From Candidatus Gastranaerophilales bacterium HUM_1 (GTDB lineage: Bacteria; Cyanobacteriota; Vampirovibrionia; Gastranaerophilales; Gastranaerophilaceae), in NCBI GenBank assembly GCA_002103105.1, contig DAAY01000005.1, positions 215,636 to 279,635 on the forward strand: a DNA stretch of 64,000 nucleotides, in the 5' to 3' direction. Every line of letters begins with the position of its first letter. Position 1 is the first letter of the stretch. Positions 34,588 to 44,106 of the stretch are shown in pieces. Under the pieces are notes generated by a model. The model had not been told where the DNA came from, ran no database searches, and saw nothing but the letters and a program-made list of their open reading frames with translations. Both the position numbers and the translations under genes were made by a program.

Positions 34588-37500
34588 ATGAAAAATAGCA
34601 GAAAACGTAGTAAACGAATTGTTGCATCAGCATTAACAGCTCTATTTATTGCGCAACAATCAATGCTATTATCCGTTGTTGCAAGTGACATCACAGGCGT
34701 AACTGGGAACAATGGAGTATATAATATTAACCCAAGTACAGCAAAAGGTGATATTGGTTTCAGGCACTATGAAAACTTTAACCTATCAAAAGGTGACATT
34801 GCAAACTTGATTTATAAATATGGTGCAACAGACATCGAAACCTTTGTAAATATGGTAGATAACCAAATTAATATCAATGGTTTGGTTAATACAATGAGAA
34901 ATAATAATTTCTACAATGGGAAAGCAGTCTTTATTTCTCCAAACGGAATGGTTGTCGGAGCTTCTGGTGTTCTTAACGTTGGCTCCTTAGGAGTTTATAC
35001 ACCAAACAGCACTGATTATAATAATTTTAATAAAGAAGACCCAACAATTGCAGGGCTTAATAATTTAACCAAGAGTGATGCTAATGGTGCAGCACCTGTA
35101 ACTATCAATGGTAAAGTCATTTCTTCTGGCGATGTCGAAATCATTGGAGGAAAAGTCGATATTGGCAAAAATGCAGGAATTATTGGTGGCGTAAACAAAA
35201 GTCAAATGAAAGCAATTACAAGTGATGATCAAGCAACAGCCTTGTTCAATAATCTTGTTAATACAAATAATCTTACAAATGGAAGCCAATTTATTAGTGA
35301 TGAAGCTGGACAAATCCGAATTACATCTCAAGGCGGAGTAAATGTAGCTGGAAATATTATTAACTACGCTACTGGTGGAGATTACACAAATCCAAATAAT
35401 TCAAATTATAGCGGAATCAAAATTTTAAGTCACAACTCATCAACACCAAATGGAGATATAATTTCTTCTGGAATTAACGTTTCTGGAACAATTGCAAATG
35501 CAAAAGGACTTGTTCAACTTGATAACAATGGCGGAGATATAGATATTTCTGGGAATATTAAGAATAATGGAACAACAAATATTTATAATACACCATACGC
35601 ACTATATTCTGACAGTACCAAGAATGAAAAAATTGCCCAAAATTCTGGATTAAAAATTTCTGGAAATATTGATACTAAAGGCGATTTAAATATTGAAAAC
35701 AGAGGCGGAAAAGGTCTTAATATCTCTGGAAATATCAATCATGATGGGGATGCAAATATCTCAAATGGTTATACTGATAATGATATTTTTGGCTACGATG
35801 GTAACAATTCAAAAGTTAACACAGGAGCTTTAGATATTTCTGGGGATGTTAATATCTCTGGAAACTCTAACATTATAAACTACCAACACGGTGTTGATGG
35901 TTTAAATGTTACAGGCACAGTTAAAACTGGAGGAGATGCAACATATACAAACCACGGTAAAGCTGGATTAAATATTAAAGATAACGGAAGCATTTCTTCA
36001 AATAATCTTGCAATGTTGAACACTGGTGCTGGAGGTTTAAATATTTCTGGTTCCGCAAAGAATAATAAAACTGCAACAGTTACAAATAAAGCTGGAGATT
36101 TAACAATTGGAGGAACATTTGTTAACGGAGGAGATGCTACGTTTACAAATGACGGAAACCAATTCAACATTTCTGGAACAGTAACAAATAAATTAACCGA
36201 TGCAGAAAAAGAATTCGGCACCATTAACATGGTTAATAATGGTGAAGGCGGATTTGTTATTGAAAACAGTGGCAACGTAAATGCAGAAAGCTCTAATTTA
36301 TCAATTACAAACAACGCTGGAAATCTTGACATTAATGGTTCTGTTAAAAACGATGGAGGCAAAAACCTTACAAACAAGACCGAAATTTTAAATGATGGCA
36401 AGACATTAAACATTGGCAAAACTGGTAAAGTTAATACATCTGGAAGCCTAGCAATTACAAATAACGGCGAAGGCGGAATGAACATTGATGGTTCCGTAAA
36501 TAATGACAACTCTGCAACGACTGCTAATGATAAAATCGCATTCAAGGATGCTAACAATACAACCATTACAAATACAGCAGGAACATTGAAAGTTGACGGA
36601 AATGTTTCTTCTAATACATCAGAATTAACAATGACAAATGAGGGAAAAACATTTGAAATCAACGGAAATATTTCTGGTACAAACAACAATGTAAACCTTA
36701 TTAACAAAAATGGAGCATTAGACCTAAACAGTTCTGGAAGAGTTAAATCAACAGATGATATTAATATTACAAACTCTGGTAAAGGCGGAGTTAATGTTAA
36801 AGGTCTAGCAAATGCAAAGAAAAATGTTAACATCGACAACAAAGACAGTAATGTTGTAATTGGTGATAAAACAGAAAATAACAACTATGTAACAGCTGGC
36901 GAAAATATCAATATCGCAATTAACAATGGAAGCTTACTAAACTATGGAGTTGTAAAAACATTACTAAATGCTGGTGGCGACCTAAATATGAACGTTACAG
37001 ATGGCACAATCGGTCTTGATGTTCAACAAAAAGCTTGCCAAGGCTCTGGATGTACTGGTATTGGGCCAAAAGCTGATGGTTCAAGAGATTTCACAAAATC
37101 AATTAACGCAAATATCAAGGGTAAAGTTAATGCCACAACCAACAAGGCAAACAAACCAGATGATTTAGTTATCAATTACGCAGCAATTGATTCCGATATG
37201 AACATCGATAAAATCAAAGCAGACGGAAAAGTTATCTTAACTGTTGACGATTTAGATCATATCACAACGGGTAAAGCTAGCGGCACAAGATATAATATGA
37301 TTAACGCTAGCACTCAAGAAAACGGAACAAATATCATTGGTAAAGGTATTTCATTAATCTCTAATGGCAGCATTGGAACAAAAGATAATATGGTAACATT
37401 CATCCAAACAGATGCTGATAACCATAAAATGGATGGACTTGCAAATAAAAACATTTACTTAAAAGAAAATAGCTTCAATGAATATGGCAGAGATGGTGAA

Positions 37501-38955
37501 GTTATTAAAAATGCGATATGTACAATGATTGCAAGAGAAGGGGATTTATACCTTGAACTTGCAGGAAATACTACAATTGACAATATCACAGCTGAAGGTG
37601 ATATGACAGTTATCACTAGAGGTAAAAACCTAACAATCACCAACTTAGGTCATATTGAAGATCCAGCAATCATCAATGGAGAAGATTACTTTGGACCTCA
37701 CCATGATGGATATGAATTTGATAAAGGTTACGACAAGGATGACTACAAATCAGAAATTCTTCCAAACAATGTAACTCTTAAAGCTCTTGACATTAACCAC
37801 GTTATCAGACCAACAGAAGAACTTGTTGACGGAGCACATGAAGCCTGGGCAGATTCAACAGTTAGAGTAACAAATGCGGTTCTTGATAATGGGAAAATGG
37901 ATATTACCGCAGATAATATCTATGCGAATGGCGTATATGTTCACTTTGGTAAAAATGGATACAGCAAAAAACCAGATGACTCAACAAACAAAATGATTGG
38001 TGTTGACGGAGATCCAATGGGACACTCAGTTAGACCAGATGATGTTGAAGGAATTGGAAGAACTGAAACTGAAAGAAACTACTATGATGAAGATGATACT
38101 CCACTAGTTCCAGATACAGATACCGACCCAGATACTGATACTGACACTGATACTGACACTGATACAGATACTGACACTGATACTGACACTGATACAGATA
38201 CTGACACTGATACTGACACTGATACAGATACTGATACTGATACAGATACTGATACAGACACTGATACAGACACTGATACAGATACTGATACTGATACTGA
38301 TACTGATACAGACACAGATACAGATACAGATACTGATACTGATACAGATACTGATACAGATACTGACACAGATACTGATACAGATACAGACACTGATACA
38401 GATACAGATACAGATACAGACACTGATACTGATACTGATACTGATACTGATACTGATACTGATACTGATACTGATACTGATACTGATACTGATACTGACA
38501 CTGACACTGATACTGATACTGACACTGATACTGATACAGATACTGATGATGAACCAAATATCGATTCTGATGCAGATGGAAGACAAGCATTTATTCAAAG
38601 AAAAATCTTAGATGATAATGTTGATTCTATCGATAAACGTCAATATATGAGATACAGTGTTTCTGATAACAAAAATCCAGTTGGATTAGAACCAGGACAC
38701 GGAATTGAAGGATTACTTGATGTATCTAGAGGCGGTATTGCAGTAGTCCACAATAATGATTTAAAAGTTGGAGATGTTGTTCCTGTACACATTTCATACG
38801 GAGGTTTAGACATCAAAGCAGATGTAAAAGTTATCTCTTCAACCGACCATAGAGCAGGTGCAATGTTTGTTAACTTAGACCAATCAACTGCAAACCAATT
38901 GTTATACTTAAATATGATTTTAGACGATGTAAATCACATCTCTCTAAATCCGTAA
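34588..38955 (+). CDS. Giant FHA-type exported adhesin with 69 Asp-Thr repeats and a C-terminal PilZ domain
   Basis: This 1455-residue protein begins with a basic N-terminus and a hydrophobic export signal ending near VVAS. The following 150 residues are a filamentous-haemagglutinin/TPS-type domain (FRHYENFNL, VNMVDNQININGLV, ISPNGMVVGASGVLNVGSLGVY). Residues about 200-1150 are Gly/Asn-rich beta-helix repeats (many ISGN, NNGG, LNISG strands). Residues 1182-1319 are 69 uninterrupted Asp-Thr pairs. The last 105 residues form a PilZ domain with R1351-xxx-R1355 and D1378-V-S1380-RG-G1383, plus RAGAMFVNLD. PilZ domains normally bind cyclic-di-GMP in the cytosol, so this location is odd. The paralogue follows directly. 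No TpsB exporter is in the window. Confidence 0.9.
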   Translation: MKNSRKRSKRIVASALTALFIAQQSMLLSVVASDITGVTGNNGVYNINPSTAKGDIGFRHYENFNLSKGDIANLIYKYGATDIETFVNMVDNQININGLVNTMRNNNFYNGKAVFISPNGMVVGASGVLNVGSLGVYTPNSTDYNNFNKEDPTIAGLNNLTKSDANGAAPVTINGKVISSGDVEIIGGKVDIGKNAGIIGGVNKSQMKAITSDDQATALFNNLVNTNNLTNGSQFISDEAGQIRITSQGGVNVAGNIINYATGGDYTNPNNSNYSGIKILSHNSSTPNGDIISSGINVSGTIANAKGLVQLDNNGGDIDISGNIKNNGTTNIYNTPYALYSDSTKNEKIAQNSGLKISGNIDTKGDLNIENRGGKGLNISGNINHDGDANISNGYTDNDIFGYDGNNSKVNTGALDISGDVNISGNSNIINYQHGVDGLNVTGTVKTGGDATYTNHGKAGLNIKDNGSISSNNLAMLNTGAGGLNISGSAKNNKTATVTNKAGDLTIGGTFVNGGDATFTNDGNQFNISGTVTNKLTDAEKEFGTINMVNNGEGGFVIENSGNVNAESSNLSITNNAGNLDINGSVKNDGGKNLTNKTEILNDGKTLNIGKTGKVNTSGSLAITNNGEGGMNIDGSVNNDNSATTANDKIAFKDANNTTITNTAGTLKVDGNVSSNTSELTMTNEGKTFEINGNISGTNNNVNLINKNGALDLNSSGRVKSTDDINITNSGKGGVNVKGLANAKKNVNIDNKDSNVVIGDKTENNNYVTAGENINIAINNGSLLNYGVVKTLLNAGGDLNMNVTDGTIGLDVQQKACQGSGCTGIGPKADGSRDFTKSINANIKGKVNATTNKANKPDDLVINYAAIDSDMNIDKIKADGKVILTVDDLDHITTGKASGTRYNMINASTQENGTNIIGKGISLISNGSIGTKDNMVTFIQTDADNHKMDGLANKNIYLKENSFNEYGRDGEVIKNAICTMIAREGDLYLELAGNTTIDNITAEGDMTVITRGKNLTITNLGHIEDPAIINGEDYFGPHHDGYEFDKGYDKDDYKSEILPNNVTLKALDINHVIRPTEELVDGAHEAWADSTVRVTNAVLDNGKMDITADNIYANGVYVHFGKNGYSKKPDDSTNKMIGVDGDPMGHSVRPDDVEGIGRTETERNYYDEDDTPLVPDTDTDPDTDTDTDTDTDTDTDTDTDTDTDTDTDTDTDTDTDTDTDTDTDTDTDTDTDTDTDTDTDTDTDTDTDTDTDTDTDTDTDTDTDTDTDTDTDTDTDTDTDTDTDTDTDTDTDTDTDTDTDTDTDTDTDTDTDTDTDTDTDDEPNIDSDADGRQAFIQRKILDDNVDSIDKRQYMRYSVSDNKNPVGLEPGHGIEGLLDVSRGGIAVVHNNDLKVGDVVPVHISYGGLDIKADVKVISSTDHRAGAMFVNLDQSTANQLLYLNMILDDVNHISLNP
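38131..38544 (+). repeat. Six-base coding tandem repeat, 69 units (Asp-Thr)
   Basis: GA(T/C)AC(T/A) repeats 69 times without interruption inside the adhesin gene. A 30-base higher-order unit is repeated three times at 38141-38230. Later parts mix GATACT, GATACA and GACACA more freely. The six-base unit keeps the frame whatever the copy number, so slippage would change linker length without a frameshift. Confidence 0.97.
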
Positions 38956-38965
38956 CAAATAATTA

Positions 38966-39004
38966 GATGAAAAGGCAAAAGCTTAGACTTTAGCCTTTTC
39001 ATTT
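38966..39004 (+). terminator. Hairpin terminator after the first adhesin gene
   Basis: ATGAAAAGGC pairs with GCCTTTTCAT, with an inner AAAG/CTTT pairing. The following T run is short (ATTTAG), so termination may be partial and allow read-through to the second adhesin. Confidence 0.7.
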
Positions 39005-39156
39005 AGTAAAGATTTGTAAAATTTTATAAAGATTTATTTCAAAATGCTGAAGATTGACACATAAAAAACCGTTTATAAATATATATAGTATCCATGCCTG
39101 AAACATGCATGCAAAACCAAGAAAATAAGCATTTTGAATAAATGAAAGGATAGAAC
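39005..39156 (+). promoter_or_regulatory. Leader and probable promoter of the second adhesin gene
   Basis: A perfect TTGACA at 39054-39059 is followed by an AT-rich stretch without a single clear -10 box. A CATG-CCTGAAA-CATG motif at 39093-39107 resembles the one before the first adhesin. ATGAAAGGATA precedes the start, as in the paralogue. Confidence 0.45.
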
Positions 39157-42100
39157 ATGAGACAAAGTGGAAAGAATCAAAAAAGAACAATTGCCGTCCT
39201 ACTAACAGGCTTGTTTATGGTTCAGCAGACAATGGGACTAAGTGTTTTTGCTGCTAGCACAATCTCAGGAGTTACTAATGGGGGAAGTGGATCTTTTAAT
39301 ATTGATCCAACTACCAAAAACAATGGGACGGGCTTTAGACATTATCAAGATTTCAACCTAGGACAAGGTGATGTTGCAAACTTAAATTTTGCAGATATTA
39401 ACACATTTGTAAACATGGTAGATAACCAAGTCGTTATCAATGGTATTGTTAACTCTGTTAGAGGTAATGGATTCTATAACGGTAAGGCTGTATTTATATC
39501 TCCAAACGGAATGGTTGTTGGTGCTTCTGGCGTTCTAAACGTTGGTTCATTAGGTGTATATGCACCAAACAGTGTTGATTACAAACTACTAAAAGATAAT
39601 CCTTCAGCAGCAACTCTTGCAGAAGCAACAGAGAATGCTGCAAATGGAGGAGCTCCAATTACAATCAATGGTAAAGTTATTACAGCAGGGAATGTTGATT
39701 TAGTTGGTGGTCAAATAGACATCGCTAAAAATGCAGGTATTGTAGGTGGTGTTAACTTAAATCAAATGACTATCCAAACAAGTGAACAACAAGCAACAGC
39801 ATTATTTAACAACCTTGTAAACACAGATAATTTGGCAAATGGAAACAACTTTACTAGTGATGCAACAGGTCAAATCAGAATCACATCAAATAAAGGTGTA
39901 AATGTAGCTGGAAATATTATTAACTACGCTACTGGTGGAGAATACCAAGATGCTAACAGCACTAATTATAGTGGAATATTGATTAATAGCCATAACGGTT
40001 CTACTCCAGATGGAGATGCTATTACTTCAGGAATTAACGTTTCTGGCAACATTGTGAATACTAAAGGCTTAGTTGAATTTAATAACAATGGTGGAGATTT
40101 AGATATTTCTGGAAACATTAAAAACAATGGAACAACACATATCTATAACCAACCACTTGCTCAATACGGCGATGCTACAAAAAATGAAAATATCGCTAAA
40201 AACTCAGGAATTAATATTACTGGCAAAATTGATACAAAAGGTAATCTAAGAATTGAAAACCGTGGCGGTAAAGGTCTTAATATTTCTGGAACAGTTAACC
40301 ACGAAGGTGATTCTTTTGTTCAAAATGGTTATTCTTCTGAAAACGATATCATGGGCTACGGTAAAAATAATGAGAAACTTGATAATACTGGAGCATTGAA
40401 TATCGGTGGAACATTCAACACAACAGGCAATGCTGAATTCTTAAATACGGAATACGGCCAAGATGGTTTAAACGTTACTGGAAATGTTACAACTGGCGGC
40501 AAAGCAACTTATACGAACAAAGGTGCTGCTGGTTTAAACATTAAACAAAGCGGAGCAATCAAATCTTCACAAGGCTTGGAAATGACTAACTACGGTGTTG
40601 GCGGTTTGAACATCACTGGTTCAGCTAACAACACAGGAAAAGCTACGGTAACAAACCACAGTGGACGTTTAACAGTTGGCGGAACATTTACAAACAATGG
40701 AGATGCAACATTTGTAAATAACGGAACAGAACTAAATGTATCAGGAACTGTATCAAATGAAAACGGACTTCTTGATATGACTAATAACGGAGCTGATGGT
40801 TTCAACGTTACTGAAACTGGTAAAATTTCTGGTAACGGTGGTTTGAATATGACAAACTCTGAAACTGGTACAGCAGGCATGAACATTAACGGAACTGTTA
40901 CTAATATCGGTAACGCTAATGTTCTTAACAAAGCTGGTGCTTTAAACGTTGGCGGTTCATTTACAAACACAGGCGATGCTGTATTTACAAATGATGGAAC
41001 AAACCTCGTTGTAAATGGAACAGTTACTAATAACAAAGGCACATTGAAAATGACAAATAATAATGGAGCTTTCAATGTAAACGGAACAGTTCGTAATAAC
41101 GGAACAACAACTAACCTTACAAATGCTGGAGCTGATGGCTTGAATGTAGCTGGAACTGTTTACTCTAACGGAGATTTAACAATGACAAATACAGGTGCTA
41201 AGGGTATTAACCTTGCATCTACTGGCAGAGTTAATGGTGACAATAACATCTACATCAACAACAACTCTAAAGGCGGAGTTAACGTTAAAGGTTTAGTAAA
41301 TGGACAAAAAGATGTTAATATTACAAGCGAAAATGGTAATGTTGTAATCGGTGATAATACTGAAAATGATAATTACATTACAGCTGGCGACAACATCAAT
41401 ATTAACGTAAATAACGGAAGCATTCTAAATGAAGGAAGTGCTACAAAAGTTAAAACATTATTAAAAGCTAATAAAAATCTTAATATGTATGTTACTGATG
41501 GAACAATCGGTACAGAAGTTCAACAAGATGGAGCTATCTCTGGTAGCACAGGAATTGGACCAAAAAATCAAGGTTCAAGAGATTTTTCTAAATCTATCAA
41601 TGCTAACATTGGTGGCAACGTAACAGCTAAAACAACTAAAAATGCAACCACCGCAAACAATTTAGTTATTAACTATGCAGCTATTGATTCTGATATGAAT
41701 ATTAATTCTATCAAAGCAGATGGCAGAGTTATCTTAACAGTTGATGATTCTAGCCACGCTAACGGAGGTGCTGCAAGCGGAACTAGATACAATATGCTTG
41801 ACGCAAACAAAACTAAAGGCAATGTTAACGTTGAAGGTACTGGAATTTCCTTAATTTCTAATGGAAGTATTGGTACAAAAGACAACAAAGTAACATTTGT
41901 TCAAACAGATGCCGCAAATAACAAAATGGATGCTTTGGCTAACGAAAACATCTACTTAAGAGAAAATAGTTTCGATGCTTACGGCAGAGATAATGAAACA
42001 AAATTGAACACAGTATCAACAATGATTGCTAGAGAAGGCGATTTGGATGTTGAATTCGCAGGTGACACAACAATTGACAACATCACTGCTGAAGGCGATA

Positions 42101-43209
42101 TGAAAATTGTTACTCGTGGTCAAAAAATGCACATCAAAAACTTAGGTCACATTAAAGACAGTGCAGTAACTCCAGAAGACTATTTCGGGCCAAGAGATTA
42201 CGGTCTAAGAGATAACCCTAACCTACCAAACGGCGGTTACACAGGAGAATACGAAAACGAAGCACTTCCTAACAATGTAGTTGTTAAAGCTCTTGATATT
42301 AACCATAATATCAGACAAACTGAAGAAACACTTGAAGGCGGATATGAAGCTTGGGCTAATTCAACAGTAAGAATTGACAACGCAGTATTAGACAAAGGCA
42401 AATTAGATATTACAGCTGATGAAATCTACGCAAATGGAATTCATGCGACATTCAATAAAGATGGCTTTACTAAAGTAAAAGATCCTACAACAAACAAAGT
42501 TCAAGGAACACCTGATGGAGTGGAAGGAATTCCAACAGGACACGCAGTAAGACCTGGTGACGTAACAGATACTGGCAGAGGCGAAACTGAAAGAAACTAC
42601 TATTACCCAGCAGGTGATGGAGATGGAACATTCAAAGGCGAAGATTCTAATGTTGACCCAGATGATGGAATAGTTGATGCAACTCCATTAGAAATCCCAG
42701 ATACTCCAGAACCACCAACTCCACCAGATCCTCCAGAACCACCTATACCACCAGATCCTCCAGAACCACCTGTACCTCCTACACCAGATCCAGAACCAGA
42801 CCCAACTCCAAATATTCCAGATGGTGACGGAAGTATCACATACACACAAAGAAAAGGTGAAGACAACATTGATAACATCGATAAAAGACAATATATGAGA
42901 TTCAATGTAGCAGATACTAAAAACCCAGTAGCATTAGAAAAATCAAGCAAAATTGACGGATTGCTAGACGTATCAAGAGGCGGTATCGCAGTTTCTCACC
43001 ACAACGATTTAAAAGTTGGAGATGTTGTTCCAGTACACTTAACATATGGAGATCTAGATATCAAAACAAACGTTAAAATCGTTACAGCAACAACAAGCAG
43101 AGCAGGAGCAATGTTTGTAGATTTAGACCAAGCAACAGCAAACAAACTTCTATACTTAAATATATTACTTGAAGACTCAATGAATCTTTCATTCAATAAC
43201 TTAAGATAA
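39157..43209 (+). CDS. Giant FHA-type exported adhesin with proline-rich linker and C-terminal PilZ domain
   Basis: This 1350-residue paralogue of the previous gene matches it over most of the length. An export signal (LLTGLFMVQQTMGLSVFAAS) is followed by the FHA/TPS-type domain (FVNMVDNQVVINGIV, ISPNGMVVGASGVLNVGSLGVY) and a long Gly/Asn-rich beta-helix. The linker starts at residue 1182, the same place as the Asp-Thr run in the first copy, but is proline-rich (PEPPTPPDPPEPP type). The PilZ domain is complete, with R1244-xxx-R1248 and D1271-V-S1273-RG-G1276. Codons and repeats are less uniform than in the first copy. It ends at a strong terminator. Confidence 0.9.
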   Translation: MRQSGKNQKRTIAVLLTGLFMVQQTMGLSVFAASTISGVTNGGSGSFNIDPTTKNNGTGFRHYQDFNLGQGDVANLNFADINTFVNMVDNQVVINGIVNSVRGNGFYNGKAVFISPNGMVVGASGVLNVGSLGVYAPNSVDYKLLKDNPSAATLAEATENAANGGAPITINGKVITAGNVDLVGGQIDIAKNAGIVGGVNLNQMTIQTSEQQATALFNNLVNTDNLANGNNFTSDATGQIRITSNKGVNVAGNIINYATGGEYQDANSTNYSGILINSHNGSTPDGDAITSGINVSGNIVNTKGLVEFNNNGGDLDISGNIKNNGTTHIYNQPLAQYGDATKNENIAKNSGINITGKIDTKGNLRIENRGGKGLNISGTVNHEGDSFVQNGYSSENDIMGYGKNNEKLDNTGALNIGGTFNTTGNAEFLNTEYGQDGLNVTGNVTTGGKATYTNKGAAGLNIKQSGAIKSSQGLEMTNYGVGGLNITGSANNTGKATVTNHSGRLTVGGTFTNNGDATFVNNGTELNVSGTVSNENGLLDMTNNGADGFNVTETGKISGNGGLNMTNSETGTAGMNINGTVTNIGNANVLNKAGALNVGGSFTNTGDAVFTNDGTNLVVNGTVTNNKGTLKMTNNNGAFNVNGTVRNNGTTTNLTNAGADGLNVAGTVYSNGDLTMTNTGAKGINLASTGRVNGDNNIYINNNSKGGVNVKGLVNGQKDVNITSENGNVVIGDNTENDNYITAGDNININVNNGSILNEGSATKVKTLLKANKNLNMYVTDGTIGTEVQQDGAISGSTGIGPKNQGSRDFSKSINANIGGNVTAKTTKNATTANNLVINYAAIDSDMNINSIKADGRVILTVDDSSHANGGAASGTRYNMLDANKTKGNVNVEGTGISLISNGSIGTKDNKVTFVQTDAANNKMDALANENIYLRENSFDAYGRDNETKLNTVSTMIAREGDLDVEFAGDTTIDNITAEGDMKIVTRGQKMHIKNLGHIKDSAVTPEDYFGPRDYGLRDNPNLPNGGYTGEYENEALPNNVVVKALDINHNIRQTEETLEGGYEAWANSTVRIDNAVLDKGKLDITADEIYANGIHATFNKDGFTKVKDPTTNKVQGTPDGVEGIPTGHAVRPGDVTDTGRGETERNYYYPAGDGDGTFKGEDSNVDPDDGIVDATPLEIPDTPEPPTPPDPPEPPIPPDPPEPPVPPTPDPEPDPTPNIPDGDGSITYTQRKGEDNIDNIDKRQYMRFNVADTKNPVALEKSSKIDGLLDVSRGGIAVSHHNDLKVGDVVPVHLTYGDLDIKTNVKIVTATTSRAGAMFVDLDQATANKLLYLNILLEDSMNLSFNNLR
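42700..42825 (+). repeat. Proline-rich linker repeat
   Basis: The sequence CCAGATCCTCCAGAACCACC and close variants repeat, encoding PDPPEPP-type units. It occupies the position of the Asp-Thr repeat in the neighbouring paralogue. Confidence 0.85.
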
Positions 43210-43227
43210 TAGATAGTTTAAATAATC

Positions 43228-43267
43228 AAAAGGCCTCAGATGAAAATCTGGGGTCTTTTATTTTGTT
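43228..43267 (+). terminator. Terminator after the second adhesin gene
   Basis: AAAGGCCTCAGAT pairs with ATCTGGGGTCTTT through a GAAA-type tetraloop, with two G-U pairs, followed by a T-rich run. Confidence 0.85.
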
Positions 43268-43347
43268 TGTAACAATAAATTAAAAATAAAGAAAGTTACT
43301 ATTAAAAATATTTTATGAGGGCTTTAAAATAGAATAGAGAATATCTA

Positions 43348-43353
43348 TATAAT
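43348..43353 (+). promoter_or_regulatory. -10 box of a probable leaderless promoter for the small PilZ gene
   Basis: A perfect TATAAT lies exactly six bases before the ATG at 43360. The -35 match is poor. Confidence 0.5.
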
Positions 43354-43359
43354 ATCATC

Positions 43360-43878
43360 ATGTCGAGTTGTCAATCTATAATTGGTAGGAAAGCATTGAT
43401 AAATAGCAAATTAAAACGTTTATTTAGAGTGTTGTTAGGCATACTTATATTAGGGAATAGTTTTGTATTCGCAACCGAACTAGCTCCTGTTGGAGAGCAT
43501 CAATGCCACTCTGTTGATGTAATCATCGGGCAACAAGAAAATGAGAAAAGGAATTACATTAGATATGGCATAAAAGACTTGAAAAAGCCTGTTGTGATAG
43601 ATAGAACAGGCACAGACATCCAGAGCCTTATCAACATTTCTAGAGGGGGAGTTGCAATAAAAACTAAGACTCCAACATCAATCGGTCAAATTATCCCAAT
43701 AAAGCTTGTTTACGAGGACATTGCAATAGATACAGTAGCTCAAGTTGTTTTTACACAAGGCAATATTGCAGGAGCACAGTTCATAAATAGCGATAAACAA
43801 ACCGAAAATAACCTATTATACCTTAGTATAAGACTTGATGCTGACAATGGGCATCTTGTGACTAAACTGTCTAGCTAA
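43360..43878 (+). CDS. Small exported PilZ-domain protein
   Basis: At 172 residues it has an N-terminal export signal (LKRLFRVLLGILILGNSFVFA) and then almost nothing but a PilZ domain related to the C-termini of the two adhesins upstream. R64-xxx-R68 (RNYIR), N92-I-S94-RG-G97 and the late GAQFINSD strand match the family motifs. It seems to be a freestanding version of the adhesin tail. The ATG is favoured by a TATAAT six bases upstream; a TTG at 43396 with AGGA before it is a second possibility and would give a shorter signal peptide. It may be periplasmic or surface-bound. Confidence 0.85.
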   Translation: MSSCQSIIGRKALINSKLKRLFRVLLGILILGNSFVFATELAPVGEHQCHSVDVIIGQQENEKRNYIRYGIKDLKKPVVIDRTGTDIQSLINISRGGVAIKTKTPTSIGQIIPIKLVYEDIAIDTVAQVVFTQGNIAGAQFINSDKQTENNLLYLSIRLDADNGHLVTKLSS

Positions 43879-43939
43879 GTATGAATGGGATTTTGTATAT
43901 TTCTACCTCTTTTAGTGTAGTATAATGCAGCCATCATAT

Positions 43940-43970
43940 CCTCTCTAAGGGAAGAGGGTTAGGGAGAGAA
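43940..43970. repeat. Short palindromic dispersed repeat, copy 1
   Basis: CTCTC...GAGAG ends bracket a purine-rich core (AAGGGAAGAGGGTTAGG). A closely similar element in the opposite orientation ends the window at 63968-64000. It resembles REP-type intergenic repeats. Confidence 0.6.
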
Positions 43971-44078
43971 GTAGATTTATAGAAACTAACAATATAATCT
44001 TGCAATCTCTCAGAAAAATCTAAGCACATCACAACTATTTTATATACATCTAGCAATTTGAACTACCAAGTAAACACT

Positions 44079-44106
44079 AAAAAAAAGAGTTGACTAAACA
44101 ACTCTT
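44079..44106 (-). terminator. Terminator overlapping the 3' end of the coiled-coil gene
   Basis: GAGTTG-TTTAGT-CAACTC followed by eight T residues on the minus strand. The final codons of the gene form the 5' arm, and the stop codon TAG lies in the loop. Confidence 0.85.

Noticed and set aside
35880..36884. 334-residue minus-strand frame inside the first adhesin
   Set aside because: The Gly/Asn-rich coding strand leaves the antisense frame open. The product is a hydrophobic, Pro/Leu/Phe-rich shadow without a ribosome site.
38131..38544. The Asp-Thr repeat as a CRISPR-like array
   Set aside because: There are no spacers, and the repeat is in frame and coding.
38030..38598. Three long minus-strand frames rich in Ser-Val, Tyr-Gln or Ile-Ser
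   Set aside because: They are the reverse-strand readings of the six-base Asp-Thr repeat, which lacks stops in every frame. The plus-strand frame is continuous with the adhesin and the PilZ domain.
43396..43398. TTG start for the small PilZ protein
   Set aside because: AGGA is placed before it and it would give a neat signal peptide, but a perfect TATAAT six bases before the ATG at 43360 fits the pattern of other genes. I keep the ATG and mention the alternative.
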